Origin: JASLCR01 sp964407405
GTDB taxonomy: Bacteria > Patescibacteriota > Saccharimonadia > Saccharimonadales > Saccharimonadaceae
Assembly (NCBI GenBank): GCA_964407405.1
Contig: CAYOVH010000001.1
Span: 186,001 to 250,000, forward strand
Length of the DNA: 64,000 nt
Direction: 5' to 3'
Part shown: one piece after another, positions 39,898 to 48,417 of the stretch
Numbering within the stretch: the first letter of the stretch is position 1
Layout: each line of letters starts with the position of its first letter
The notes under the pieces: generated by a model
Told to the model about the DNA's origin: nothing
The model's input: only the letters and a program-made list of their open reading frames with translations
Databases searched by the model: none
Made by a program: the position numbers and the translations under genes

Positions 39898-42435
39898 ATG
39901 ACAAAGCCAAAGCGACTGGCGGTGATCGATGGGAAGTCTGTATTTTACCGTGGATATTATGCGATGCGCGGGCTTTCGACAAAGGATGGCATACCAACTG
40001 GCGGTGTGTTTGGGTTTGCGTCCCTTGCCATTGAACTAATCAAGAAGCTTGAGCCGGATTATGTGGCAGTAGCCTGGGACAAGCCAAAAACGAATATCCG
40101 CAAGCGTCGCGAGATATACCCTGAATACAAGGCCGGGCGTCGGCCTGCGCCACCTGATTTTTATGACCAGATTCCGATCCTGCAAGAGTTGCTCGATGCT
40201 TTTGGGTGGCCGATGTACGAACTTGACGACTATGAGGCCGACGACATTATGGGTGCTTTTGCCCGCCAGGCTGAGGCTAGAGGGGTTGAAACATGCTTGT
40301 TGACCAGCGATCTCGATGTATTGCAACTTGTCGGGCCGCTGACGCATGTGTACGCGATGAAGTCAGGCCTAGCAAATATCGAGCTGTATAACCCCGAATC
40401 TTTCGAAGAGAAATATGGTATCGAGGTCACGCAATTTCTTGATCTCAAGGCACTCAAAGGTGACTCGTCAGATAATATCCCTGGAGTGCCTGGCATCGGT
40501 GAAAAAGGGGCGATCAAGCTCCTCAATGAATGGAAAACACTCGATGGTATCTATGAACACATTGATAAAATCCCTGGCACTGTACAAAAGAAGCTGATCG
40601 CGGGTAAAGAATCGGCCTATATGAGCAAAGAAGTTGCTCGGATATGGACGGATGTGCCGGTAGAACTGGACTGGGATATTGCCGATGTGAACGATTGCGA
40701 TCTGCAAAAAGTCGCAGATATTTTGAGAGAACTCGAATTTCACTCGTTGATCAAGCGCTTGCCAAAAAATATGCAGCAAGTGCAGGATATGTCGCTGTAT
40801 TTTCATGCCGAGGACGAAGTGAATCTCAGCGAAGTCGAGTGGCCGGCCCAGCCGATGATCGATGGCCCGCTTGTGTTGCACCCCCATGGTGATGAGTTGT
40901 GGGTATCGCTGACTAATACGACGCTTTCCAGAAAGCCAATTGCGGAGATTCCGGAAAGTTTTTGGCGGGTTGTCGAACTTGGCACAGTGGTGAGCAATGA
41001 TATAAAAGCGCTATATCATTTGTTGGCACGTCATGGTGTGTATCCACGTTTTTCAGACATTCATGACATACGTCAGGCAGCGTTTTTGTTGGATCCTTTG
41101 CGGCGAGCTCGTAGTCTCGATGATCTTGTCGGAGGAGAGTTGTTAACTGCTCAGGAAGAAGTTGCAGCAACATGGCAAATATACGGTTGGCAGCAAAAAG
41201 CTTTCAAAGAACGGCCAAAGATAACCGACATTGCCAAAAGATTTGATTTTCCGCTGATTTATCACTTGTTTGCAATGGAGTATCGCGGCATCAAGCTCAA
41301 TCCAGAATTTTTCGAATCAATGAGCAAAGAACTTGGTGATGCGCATGACAAACTTGCGCAGCAGATATATGATGTAGCCGGATATGAGTTCAATATTGCT
41401 TCACCAATGAAGCTATCGGAAGTATTGTTTACAAAGCTGCAGTTGCCAACGACTGGCATTAAGCGTGGCAAATTTGGCTATAGTACCGATCAAAAAACAC
41501 TTGATAGACTGCGCGGGCTGCATCCGATCATCGAGATGATTGAGCAAATTCGCGAGCTAGCCAAGCTGAAAAACACCTACGTTGACCCATTGCCGGGGCT
41601 GATGGACGAGCATCAGCGAGTGCACACGACGTTCAACCAAGACGTTGCGGCCACGGGCCGACTCTCAAGTACGAATCCAAATCTGCAAAATATTCCTATT
41701 CGCTCAGAGCTTGGGCGCAAAATCCGCGATGGGTTTGTGCCAGAAGAGGGCAAGGTATTTGTCTCGGCTGATTACTCGCAGTTTGAGCTCCGTCTGGCGG
41801 CAGTACTTGCTGGCGACCAAGAGATGATCGATGATTTTAATAGCGGGATTGATATCCACACCAAGACAGCGAGTGACGTGTATGGTATTCCATTTGACCA
41901 AGTGACCAAGATGCAGCGGCGTGATGCCAAGGTGATCAATTTTGGTGTGCTCTACGGCATGGGACCCCACGCTCTCGCGATAAATACCGGGATGAGCTTT
42001 GAGGATGCAAAGAAGTTTATCGATCATTATTTTGAGATCCGCAAACCAATTCGCCAATACATTGACGCGACGCTCGAAAAAGCCAAAACCGACGGCTATG
42101 TTGAGACATATTTTGGCCGACGCCGGCCGACGCCGGATGTCAATAGCAGCAACTATATGGTGCGCGAAGCCGGCAAGCGCGCCGCGGCGAATATGCCAAT
42201 CCAGGGTACCGAAGCCGATCTCATGAAACTCGCCATGATGGCAGTGGATGAGAAGATTGAGGACTTGGGTGAGCAAATACTACAAATACATGACAGCATC
42301 CTGATCGAATGCCCAGAGAAAAACGCCGAAAAGATCGGCACGATCGTCAAAGAAGTCATGGAGGCCATCGCGCCGGAGTTACCGATCAAGTTGCAAGTTG
42401 ATGTAAGCATTGGGAAGAATTGGGGAGAAGTATAA
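39898..42435 (+). CDS. polA: DNA polymerase I, proofreading domain inactive
   Basis: Repair and Okazaki-fragment polymerase; 845 residues. N-terminal 5'-3' exonuclease (RLAVIDGKSVFYRGYYAM, DDYEADDIMGAFA, LLTSDLDVLQL, DNIPGVPGIGEKGA) is complete. The 3'-5' exonuclease domain (about 300-440) lacks the Asp-x-Glu motif: the strand reads LVLHPHGDELWVSL, so proofreading is lost. Polymerase motifs: A VSADYSQFELR, B RRDAKVINFGVLYGM, C QIHDSILIEC. The stop overlaps the next small gene (TAATG). Confidence 0.96.
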   Translation: MTKPKRLAVIDGKSVFYRGYYAMRGLSTKDGIPTGGVFGFASLAIELIKKLEPDYVAVAWDKPKTNIRKRREIYPEYKAGRRPAPPDFYDQIPILQELLDAFGWPMYELDDYEADDIMGAFARQAEARGVETCLLTSDLDVLQLVGPLTHVYAMKSGLANIELYNPESFEEKYGIEVTQFLDLKALKGDSSDNIPGVPGIGEKGAIKLLNEWKTLDGIYEHIDKIPGTVQKKLIAGKESAYMSKEVARIWTDVPVELDWDIADVNDCDLQKVADILRELEFHSLIKRLPKNMQQVQDMSLYFHAEDEVNLSEVEWPAQPMIDGPLVLHPHGDELWVSLTNTTLSRKPIAEIPESFWRVVELGTVVSNDIKALYHLLARHGVYPRFSDIHDIRQAAFLLDPLRRARSLDDLVGGELLTAQEEVAATWQIYGWQQKAFKERPKITDIAKRFDFPLIYHLFAMEYRGIKLNPEFFESMSKELGDAHDKLAQQIYDVAGYEFNIASPMKLSEVLFTKLQLPTTGIKRGKFGYSTDQKTLDRLRGLHPIIEMIEQIRELAKLKNTYVDPLPGLMDEHQRVHTTFNQDVAATGRLSSTNPNLQNIPIRSELGRKIRDGFVPEEGKVFVSADYSQFELRLAAVLAGDQEMIDDFNSGIDIHTKTASDVYGIPFDQVTKMQRRDAKVINFGVLYGMGPHALAINTGMSFEDAKKFIDHYFEIRKPIRQYIDATLEKAKTDGYVETYFGRRRPTPDVNSSNYMVREAGKRAAANMPIQGTEADLMKLAMMAVDEKIEDLGEQILQIHDSILIECPEKNAEKIGTIVKEVMEAIAPELPIKLQVDVSIGKNWGEV

Positions 42436-42578
42436 TGAGGGAACTTTTGACAATTAAGCAACAAGATATTGATGAAGCGATTGAGCGAGTATCACAAACA
42501 CTGAATCACGATGATCTCGAAGTACGATTCATGAGCCTGCGTGATAAAACATTTCTTGAGGCCGCACGAAATTCATAA
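42435..42578 (+). CDS. 47-residue protein coupled between polA and NUDIX gene
   Basis: ATG overlaps the polA stop and TAA overlaps the NUDIX start, both as TAATG. Reads MRELLTIKQQDIDEAIERVS then a charged helical stretch ending EAARNS. Amphipathic, soluble, no cysteine. The double coupling supports real translation. Function unknown; an accessory factor to either neighbour is possible. Confidence 0.6.
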   Translation: MRELLTIKQQDIDEAIERVSQTLNHDDLEVRFMSLRDKTFLEAARNS

Positions 42579-43129
42579 TGAACGAAGCTATACTAGCCAA
42601 AGGGAAACTATTTGAGCTTGTTCATTTGAAACAAGACGATGGACGTGTGTTTGAAGTGGCTCGTCGAGCGCCGGGTGTGCGGTTGATCATTCACGACGAT
42701 GTTGCCGGTAAAATCTTACTCACAAAAGAATACCGTCGGGAATTGGGTGAGTGGGATTATCGTTTGCCGGGCGGAAAAGTATTTGACTCGCTGGATGAGT
42801 TTGAAGCGTTTCGGTCGAGTGGCGAGGATATTGTGGAGGCTGCCAAGGTGAAAGCGATCGAAGAAGCTCAGCAAGAAGCAGGCGTCGAGATCTCAGGGCT
42901 TGAGCTGTATAAAAGATCTGTTCTCGGTGCGACTGTGGAGTGGGATTTATATGTATTTGAAACAACCGACTGGCAGCTCAGTATCGAAGGCCAAGAGCTG
43001 GAAGTCGGCGAAAAAATCGAGGCAGACAATTGGATGACATATGATGAAGCCAGGAAGATGGCACTGAACGGTTCAATGCAGGAGGAACGGATTGCGCTGA
43101 TTTTGTTGCAGTGGCTGGAGGAGCGATGA
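42578..43129 (+). CDS. NUDIX hydrolase, ADP-ribose pyrophosphatase-like
   Basis: 183 residues. NUDIX fold with VRLIIHDDVAGKILLTKEYR, WDYRLPGGKVFDS, and the box region KAIEEAQQEAGVEI. The box is degenerate (canonical REUxEExGU reads EEAQQEAGV) and an insert of about 12 residues separates it from the PGGK glycine. It would hydrolyse a nucleoside diphosphate linked to another group; substrate uncertain. Coupled to genes on both sides. Confidence 0.8.
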   Translation: MNEAILAKGKLFELVHLKQDDGRVFEVARRAPGVRLIIHDDVAGKILLTKEYRRELGEWDYRLPGGKVFDSLDEFEAFRSSGEDIVEAAKVKAIEEAQQEAGVEISGLELYKRSVLGATVEWDLYVFETTDWQLSIEGQELEVGEKIEADNWMTYDEARKMALNGSMQEERIALILLQWLEER

Positions 43130-43698
43130 TAAAAGCGATCATCTTCGACTGTTTCGGTGTACTTATCGCAGACGCGTTTAAAGATATGGTGGGTACTATC
43201 GAAACTACAGATCCGGATAGAGCGAATGTGCTGCGCAAAACTATGCTTGACTCAAATAAGGGTCTCCTTTCTAGAGATGATGCGCATCGAGCATTGGCAG
43301 CTACACTTGATGTATCTGTTAAGGAATATAGAAAAAGGATTGCGCACCGCGAGCAAAAGGATGAACGTTTGTTGGCTTTTGTTGTTGAGCTGCGGAAGAA
43401 ATACAAAACGGCACTACTTAGTAATATTTCAGTAATTGGATTACACCGACGTTTTTCTGATGATGAATTAAGCCAATATTTTGAGGTTGTTGTAGCTTCG
43501 GGTGCGGTAGGCTTTGTAAAGCCGGAGCCTCAGATATATCTTATTGCAGCAGATCAGCTTGGAGTAAAACCGGAGGAATGTGTCTTTATTGATGACATTG
43601 ACCGATATTGTGATGGGGCAAGGGCTACTGGTATGGCGGCAATCCGCTACAAAGATTTTGATGATTTCAAGAGAAAACTCGAGGAGATAGTAGCATGA
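43126..43698 (+). CDS. HAD-superfamily hydrolase (subfamily IA), paralogue of 45930-46496
   Basis: 190 residues from the ATG overlapping the NUDIX stop (ATGA), with GGAGGAG before it. Motif I IIFDCFGVL has the nucleophile Asp but Phe at the +2 position where most phosphatases have the acid/base Asp. Motif II LLSNIS, motif III Lys in GFVKPEP, motif IV VFIDDIDRY. Helical cap between motifs I and II. Without the second Asp it may be a dehalogenase-like or low-activity hydrolase. Confidence 0.85.
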   Translation: MIKAIIFDCFGVLIADAFKDMVGTIETTDPDRANVLRKTMLDSNKGLLSRDDAHRALAATLDVSVKEYRKRIAHREQKDERLLAFVVELRKKYKTALLSNISVIGLHRRFSDDELSQYFEVVVASGAVGFVKPEPQIYLIAADQLGVKPEECVFIDDIDRYCDGARATGMAAIRYKDFDDFKRKLEEIVA

Positions 43699-44087
43699 AA
43701 ATTCTCTTCATCTGCGAAGGTAACATGATGCGATCTCAAATGGCGGAGGCGTTTTATAATGCATTTACAAACTCTAGCGATGCAACAAGCGCTGGAGCGA
43801 TCGCCGAGACAAAAGATCATATTTCAAAACGGGCGATTGAAGCAATGAATGGGATTGGCTACGATGCGAGTCACTTAAAGCCAAAACAGCTGACGGAAGC
43901 GATGGTAGAATCAGCCAATAAAGTTATTTATTTTCCGAGCGATTACATGCCGGACTATGTAAAACAAAGTGCGAAGGCGGAGTTATGGGATGTAATCGAT
44001 CCGCATTACCATCATGAGCAAGGTATGGACTTGGTACGCAAAGTACGCGATGATATCAGACAAAGAGTCGAAAAATTAGTAGAATAG
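43695..44087 (+). CDS. Low-molecular-weight protein-tyrosine phosphatase / arsenate reductase-like
   Basis: 130 residues: P-loop C7-EGNMM-R13 (CX5R, in FICEGNMMRSQMAEA) and the general-acid region WDVIDPHYHH. Overlaps the HAD gene by 4 bases. The family includes LMW phosphotyrosine phosphatases and thioredoxin-type arsenate reductases; no resolving cysteine pair for arsenate chemistry is present, so phosphatase is more likely. Confidence 0.85.
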   Translation: MKILFICEGNMMRSQMAEAFYNAFTNSSDATSAGAIAETKDHISKRAIEAMNGIGYDASHLKPKQLTEAMVESANKVIYFPSDYMPDYVKQSAKAELWDVIDPHYHHEQGMDLVRKVRDDIRQRVEKLVE

Positions 44088-44092
44088 AGCAT

Positions 44093-44458
44093 ATGGACGA
44101 CAACGAAAAAACCAAACAATTCCTAAAAAATCAGCAGCACATGGTATTGGCGGTGACATTGGATGATGGCACGCCGTGGGCGGTGCCGGTGAAAATCCAA
44201 CGCTGGCAAGGACGGGAGTTTGAGTGGGACTCGGTGCCGGGTACCGAGCACTCAAAAACGCTTGAAAAGAATTCGGCGATGGCGATTACTGTTTTTCAAA
44301 AGCAGGAAGATGCGCAGATAGGGTTCTACGCCACAGGCCACGGTGAAAAATTGTGGGACAATGATGATGAATCTGGCCGGGCGCGCTATCGTTTTACGGC
44401 CGAGCGGATGTGGCTCAATGACGAAACATTTGTAAAGCGAGAGATCCGCTGTGAGTAG
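44093..44458 (+). CDS. Pyridoxamine 5'-phosphate oxidase-like FMN-binding protein
   Basis: 121 residues with the split-barrel pattern MVLAVTLDDGTPWAVPVKIQ, FEWDSVPGTEHSKTLEKNS, MAITVF and QIGFYATGHGEKL. Probably binds FMN or F420-like flavin and acts on a small oxidised substrate. TAGAAT ends seven bases before the ATG (leaderless). Ends 8 bases inside the next gene. Confidence 0.75.
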   Translation: MDDNEKTKQFLKNQQHMVLAVTLDDGTPWAVPVKIQRWQGREFEWDSVPGTEHSKTLEKNSAMAITVFQKQEDAQIGFYATGHGEKLWDNDDESGRARYRFTAERMWLNDETFVKREIRCE

Positions 44459-45269
44459 CAGACGGTGGCGTCATTGGCGGCCAAAATGGCGCCGTAGAAA
44501 GTATTCGTCGGCGTGGCAGCCGAGTGGTGTCGAGCATCTCAATCCTATGATCGAGCGGCTGAAACAGCAGGTTGATGTGACGCCAAAATCAGAGCACCGC
44601 GAGCTGCTCGAAAAGTTGCTGGTCTTACAGGCACCGCGAGCTGCACTGGCGCAAGCTCAAATGGATGCCCATCCGCATGGGTATCGCAATCGCGAAAAGC
44701 GACTCTATGAGCTAATTGATTTCAATGACACGTTTGTCATGGCGGTACTAGCCACGCCGCATGAGGCGCTGCCATATTTTACTGGCAGAATGTGGCGGAT
44801 CATGAAGAGATTTTGTGATCAAGAAAAAGCGCTGATGTTTTCGCACGAGCAATACGATGCAATTGTGAGAGGGCTGGCACGTGAGATTGCTGTATATCTT
44901 GGTGCTCATCGGGAAGGTCTAAAGGCAACGATGACATCAAGAGCCGAAGATGCTTTTGGCATCGATGTAGTGGTTCGCGATCCGGTATCGGGACGACACG
45001 CCAACATTGATGTCAAAACGCCGAGCGCATTTCGCTATCGTCTAGAAGATCTTGTGAAAGAAAAACGGATCACGGACGAGCAGCTTTTGAGAGCCGACAA
45101 AGACAACTTTGTCATCGTCGTGAATCATCGCAGCGGTCAGAAGGTGCCCGTCACAATCATGTGCGTCAGATCGGAGGAACTGGGGGAGGTGGTTGATTTT
45201 CATTTTCAAAATACCGTATTTCTCGGAAAGTTTCTCAGGCGAATAATTGCCGAGAACGGTCAAAAGTGA
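44451..45269 (+). CDS. Uncharacterised protein with possible PD-(D/E)xK nuclease-like region
   Basis: 272 residues from a GTG overlapping the previous gene. N-terminus is extremely basic (RRWRHWRPKWRRRKYSSAW), suited to nucleic-acid binding. Residues ~30-160 are helical. Residues ~160-235 read AEDAFGIDVVVRDPVSGRH then ANIDVKTPSAF: an Asp on one strand and DxK on the next hairpin strand, with a preceding Glu, like the PD-(D/E)xK fold. The C-terminus is alpha/beta (FVIVVNHRSG). The nuclease idea is inference from this pattern only. Confidence 0.65.
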   Translation: MSSRRWRHWRPKWRRRKYSSAWQPSGVEHLNPMIERLKQQVDVTPKSEHRELLEKLLVLQAPRAALAQAQMDAHPHGYRNREKRLYELIDFNDTFVMAVLATPHEALPYFTGRMWRIMKRFCDQEKALMFSHEQYDAIVRGLAREIAVYLGAHREGLKATMTSRAEDAFGIDVVVRDPVSGRHANIDVKTPSAFRYRLEDLVKEKRITDEQLLRADKDNFVIVVNHRSGQKVPVTIMCVRSEELGEVVDFHFQNTVFLGKFLRRIIAENGQK

Positions 45270-45275
45270 TACAGT
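45270..45275 (+). promoter_or_regulatory. -10 of gene 45282 (leaderless)
   Basis: TACAGT ends six bases before the ATG. Confidence 0.55.
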
Positions 45276-45281
45276 TACCTC

Positions 45282-45917
45282 ATGCAGAGAAGTAGCGGCT
45301 CAAGATTTCTTCCACTTTTTCTTTCGTTTATCGTCGTTGTGATTATTATTGTATTGATCGTGTCGATTGCCCGAGCGATTTTTGGTGGTACTGAAAAAAC
45401 TGATGATTCCGACCAGCAAGACGCGGGTCGCACGGCGCTGCTGGACACGAGCGAGAATCATAGCGTCAGCATGACGGTGCGAGGACCGATCGTTGCGCAG
45501 GAAAACTTTTATTCGTACAGAATTGTCATCTCGCCAAGTCAGCGAACAATGGATGTCTTCACTGGCTATCTCGATGATGTACGAAAGTCAAAGAGCTTGG
45601 GTAACAATGAGCGTGCGTATGAACAATTTGTGTATGCACTCGACAAGGCAAATATGATGAAAGGTACGATGCCCTCAGATGATGCGCAAAATGATTTGCG
45701 GGGCATCTGCGCGACCGGTTATGTGTATGAGTATTCGACTTTAGCCGATGGGCGGGCTGTCAAGCATCTTTGGACATCAACATGCAGCGGATCAAAAGGG
45801 ACGCTTGATGCTAGCGTATCGCAACTAAACAATCTCTTCCTTGCTCAGTTGCCTGACTCGGCTAATCTTATTCCATTCAAGAATTCCTCTGTGAACCTCG
45901 AACAGCTGCGCCTATAG
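45282..45917 (+). CDS. Membrane-anchored surface protein of unknown function
   Basis: 211 residues: signal anchor (about 9-33, FLPLFLSFIVVVIIIVLIV), then an acidic linker and an extracytoplasmic alpha/beta domain with two cysteines (GICATGYV, TSTCSGSK) likely forming a disulfide. The strands SVSMTVRGPIVAQENFYSYR and IVISPSQRTMDVFTGY recall other Saccharibacteria surface proteins but no domain is recognised. Leaderless promoter. Confidence 0.7.
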   Translation: MQRSSGSRFLPLFLSFIVVVIIIVLIVSIARAIFGGTEKTDDSDQQDAGRTALLDTSENHSVSMTVRGPIVAQENFYSYRIVISPSQRTMDVFTGYLDDVRKSKSLGNNERAYEQFVYALDKANMMKGTMPSDDAQNDLRGICATGYVYEYSTLADGRAVKHLWTSTCSGSKGTLDASVSQLNNLFLAQLPDSANLIPFKNSSVNLEQLRL

Positions 45918-45923
45918 TACAAT
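45918..45923 (+). promoter_or_regulatory. -10 of HAD gene (leaderless)
   Basis: TACAAT ends six bases before the ATG at 45930. Confidence 0.65.
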
Positions 45924-45929
45924 GGTCTT

Positions 45930-46496
45930 ATGATACGTGCGGTTATTTTTGATTGTTTTGGGGTGCTCTACCGAGACAATATTTCTATGCTGTATGATGC
46001 GGTGCCGCGCGAGAATCGCCAGGCGCTGCAGGACATTGTCCATGCGACGGATTATGGTTTCATGACGAGGGAGAACTACTATGAGAGTATTGCCGAACTT
46101 GCTGGGAAAACGATTGAGGACATACGAGAGATTGAGAAGAAGCAACACTCTCGCGATCCGGCAATGATTGCGTATGCACAGACATTTCGTCCCAAGTACA
46201 AAGTAGGGCTTTTGAGCAACATCGATAGCGATACGATACGTCGATTGTTCCCTGACTACGAGGAGTTGTTTGATGTGTTTGTGGTGTCGGGTGATGTTGG
46301 TGTGACAAAGCCTTCAGTAGGGATATTTGAAATTGCGGCAGCGCAGCTTGGTCTGCCACCAGAGGAGTGCTTGATGATTGACGATATTCCAGAGAATGTA
46401 GAGGGCGCAAAGATGGCTGGTATGCAGGCGCTGCTGTTTACGGGCCGGTACCAGCTTGAGCAGGATTTATCAAAAATGCTGGAACAACATGCCTGA
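45930..46496 (+). CDS. HAD-superfamily hydrolase (subfamily IA), paralogue of 43126-43698
   Basis: 188 residues: motif I VIFDCFGVLYRD (again Phe at the +2 site), motif II LLSNIDS, motif III Lys in GVTKPSVG, motif IV LMIDDIPEN. The two HAD genes share the same FDCFGVL core and length, and lie 2.8 kb apart, so they are likely an old duplication. The mutM start lies inside its last codons, an 8-base overlap. Confidence 0.85.
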   Translation: MIRAVIFDCFGVLYRDNISMLYDAVPRENRQALQDIVHATDYGFMTRENYYESIAELAGKTIEDIREIEKKQHSRDPAMIAYAQTFRPKYKVGLLSNIDSDTIRRLFPDYEELFDVFVVSGDVGVTKPSVGIFEIAAAQLGLPPEECLMIDDIPENVEGAKMAGMQALLFTGRYQLEQDLSKMLEQHA

Positions 46497-47475
46497 GCTG
46501 CCAGAAGTCGAAACAGTACGACGGGGTTTGGCTGGGCTGATCGTTGGCTGCACGGTAAAAGCGGCTGAGGCTATCGATTCACCAAAAAGTTTTCCCAATG
46601 CTCCCGCGGATGTAGACCAGTTTTTGCTGGGTGCTACGGTGAAGGGTGTACGCCGTCGGGCAAAGGTGCTATTGATTGATCTGTCGAGCGAGTATACGTT
46701 AGTCATTCATCTTAAAATGACGGGTCAATTGGTGTTTATTGCATCGCTCCCTCAGACAAAATCTTCGGAAACGGCTTCGCGCCCGACATCTCTCGATTCG
46801 TCGTCGGGATCTAACGGGGCTGCAGATGTTTCTGAAGATTTGCCCGAGGATACTCTTGATCTTCGTTTTGGTGCGGGGCACCCCAACGACAGCTTGATTG
46901 GCGAGCTACCCGATCGCAGCACTCGAGTGATCATCGAGTTTACCGATGGTTCATGCCTGTATTTCAATGATCAGCGCAAGTTTGGCTGGGTCAAGTTGTA
47001 TCCGAGTGTAGAGGTACCAAACATTGATTTTATGCAAAAGGTTGGTCCCGAGCCGCTCGAAGATAGCTTCACGGCAAAAGAGTTTATAGAGCGGATTCGC
47101 CGGCGAAACGGTACGACCGTCAAAGCCGCAATTTTGGATCAAACCGTCCTGGCTGGGGTAGGAAATATCTACGCTGATGAAAGCTTGTGGGGCGCAAAAA
47201 TCCACCCGGCAACGCGGGTAAAAGACGTATCAGACAAAAAGCTCGCTGAGCTGCTAAAGGAAATCAAATACGTCATGAATCTTGCCATCGAAAAAGGCGG
47301 CTCTACTGACAAAAATTATGTCAATGCCGAGGGCAAAAGGGGCAGCTATATCGATTTTGCCCGCGTTTTCCGCCGGGAGGGCCAGCCGTGTCCGCGCCAT
47401 CCCGGTGTGATAATCGAAAAAATCCGCGTCGCTGGACGAGGGACGCATATTTGTCCGGTATGTCAGGTAAAATAG
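46489..47475 (+). CDS. mutM: Formamidopyrimidine-DNA glycosylase (Fpg/MutM) with insert and C-x2-H zinc finger
   Basis: Excises 8-oxoguanine and formamidopyrimidines. 328 residues from MPELPEVETVRRG with the N-terminal nucleophile P2 and E3, E6; K59 in RRRAKVLL; helix-two-turn-helix ILDQTVLAGVGNIYADE. The C-terminal zinc finger begins GQPCPRHPG (Cys-x2-His, where Fpg usually has Cys-x2-Cys) and ends GRGTHICPVCQ. A Ser/Thr/Asp-rich insert of about 35 residues sits after HLKMTGQL (about 85-125). About 50 residues longer than typical Fpg. Confidence 0.94.
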   Translation: MPELPEVETVRRGLAGLIVGCTVKAAEAIDSPKSFPNAPADVDQFLLGATVKGVRRRAKVLLIDLSSEYTLVIHLKMTGQLVFIASLPQTKSSETASRPTSLDSSSGSNGAADVSEDLPEDTLDLRFGAGHPNDSLIGELPDRSTRVIIEFTDGSCLYFNDQRKFGWVKLYPSVEVPNIDFMQKVGPEPLEDSFTAKEFIERIRRRNGTTVKAAILDQTVLAGVGNIYADESLWGAKIHPATRVKDVSDKKLAELLKEIKYVMNLAIEKGGSTDKNYVNAEGKRGSYIDFARVFRREGQPCPRHPGVIIEKIRVAGRGTHICPVCQVK

Positions 47476-47480
47476 AGATA

Positions 47481-48389
47481 ATGATTTATTTTTTTGTTGG
47501 TGAAAATAGTTTTGAGGCTGAGCGCGAGCTAAAGCGTATGATTGCTGATTTTGACGGCGATGTCGAAAAGTATGATGCCGATACACTCCAGGTCTCGGAT
47601 TTGCCCGATATTTTGATGGGGCAAACACTTTTCAGTAGTGTGCGTATGGTGATTATCAAGCGACTGTCGGACAACAAGCTGATTTGGGAAGTGTTGCCTG
47701 AGTGGCTGGAGCGAGCGGGTGAGAGTACAACAGTTGTGTTTGTTGAAGCAAAACCTGATAAACGCAGTCGTACATATAAGGCACTCGTAAAACGTGCGGT
47801 AATAAAAGAATTTTCTCATTGGACTACGAAAGATCGGTCGAAAGTTATCGAGTGGACGCTCATTGAAGCAAAGCGTCACGGAGCGAAGATGACCCAAAAA
47901 TTGGCAACGCAATTAGTCGATAGAGTTGGGGTCGATCAATGGCGTGTTTCTCGTGCATTAGAAAAGCTGGCGCTGGCTGATGAGCTGACGTCTGAGATGA
48001 TCGAACAGATCATTGAGGCTCATCCAGAGGAGAATGTCTTCCAGCTACTCGAAGTAGCACTTGGAGGCGATCGGTCTGGTTTGCAGACGATGCTCGAAAC
48101 GTTGCGTCTCGAGACTGATCCGTACCAGACATTTGGTTTGCTTAGTTCACAGCTCTTGCAGCTGACGGCTCTGGCACTCAATAATGATCAGTCTAGTGAA
48201 GTGGCGAAAGATATTGGTGCACAGCCATTTGTGTTGTCACGCTTGAAGCCGCACGCAAAATCACTCGGACCTGCTGGAGCGCGGAAGTTTCTATCACTTG
48301 CTGCTGAGACCGACAGGCAGATGAAATCTACCAGTGAAGATCCATGGGTATTAATCGAGACGCTATTATTAAAAATAGCTCGTGGATAA
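47481..48389 (+). CDS. holA: DNA polymerase III delta subunit (HolA)
   Basis: Clamp-loader subunit that opens the sliding clamp. 302 residues from MIYFFVGENSFEAERE (TAAAAT ends seven bases before). AAA+-like delta fold with VSDLPDILMGQTLFSSVRMVII, a TTVVFVEAKPDKRSRTYK strand-turn and the C-terminal collar domain (ENVFQLLEVALGGDR, YQTFGLLSSQLLQL). No Walker A, as expected for delta. The stop lies in the loop of the following terminator. Confidence 0.93.
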   Translation: MIYFFVGENSFEAERELKRMIADFDGDVEKYDADTLQVSDLPDILMGQTLFSSVRMVIIKRLSDNKLIWEVLPEWLERAGESTTVVFVEAKPDKRSRTYKALVKRAVIKEFSHWTTKDRSKVIEWTLIEAKRHGAKMTQKLATQLVDRVGVDQWRVSRALEKLALADELTSEMIEQIIEAHPEENVFQLLEVALGGDRSGLQTMLETLRLETDPYQTFGLLSSQLLQLTALALNNDQSSEVAKDIGAQPFVLSRLKPHAKSLGPAGARKFLSLAAETDRQMKSTSEDPWVLIETLLLKIARG

Positions 48390-48403
48390 CGACGAGCTAT
48401 TTT
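48372..48403 (+). terminator. Bidirectional terminator of holA and rpsT
   Basis: 12-bp stem AAAATAGCTCGT / ACGAGCTATTTT with the holA stop codon in its loop; T-runs on both sides serve the convergent genes. Confidence 0.9.
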
Positions 48404-48417
48404 GGAGCCTGAGATGG

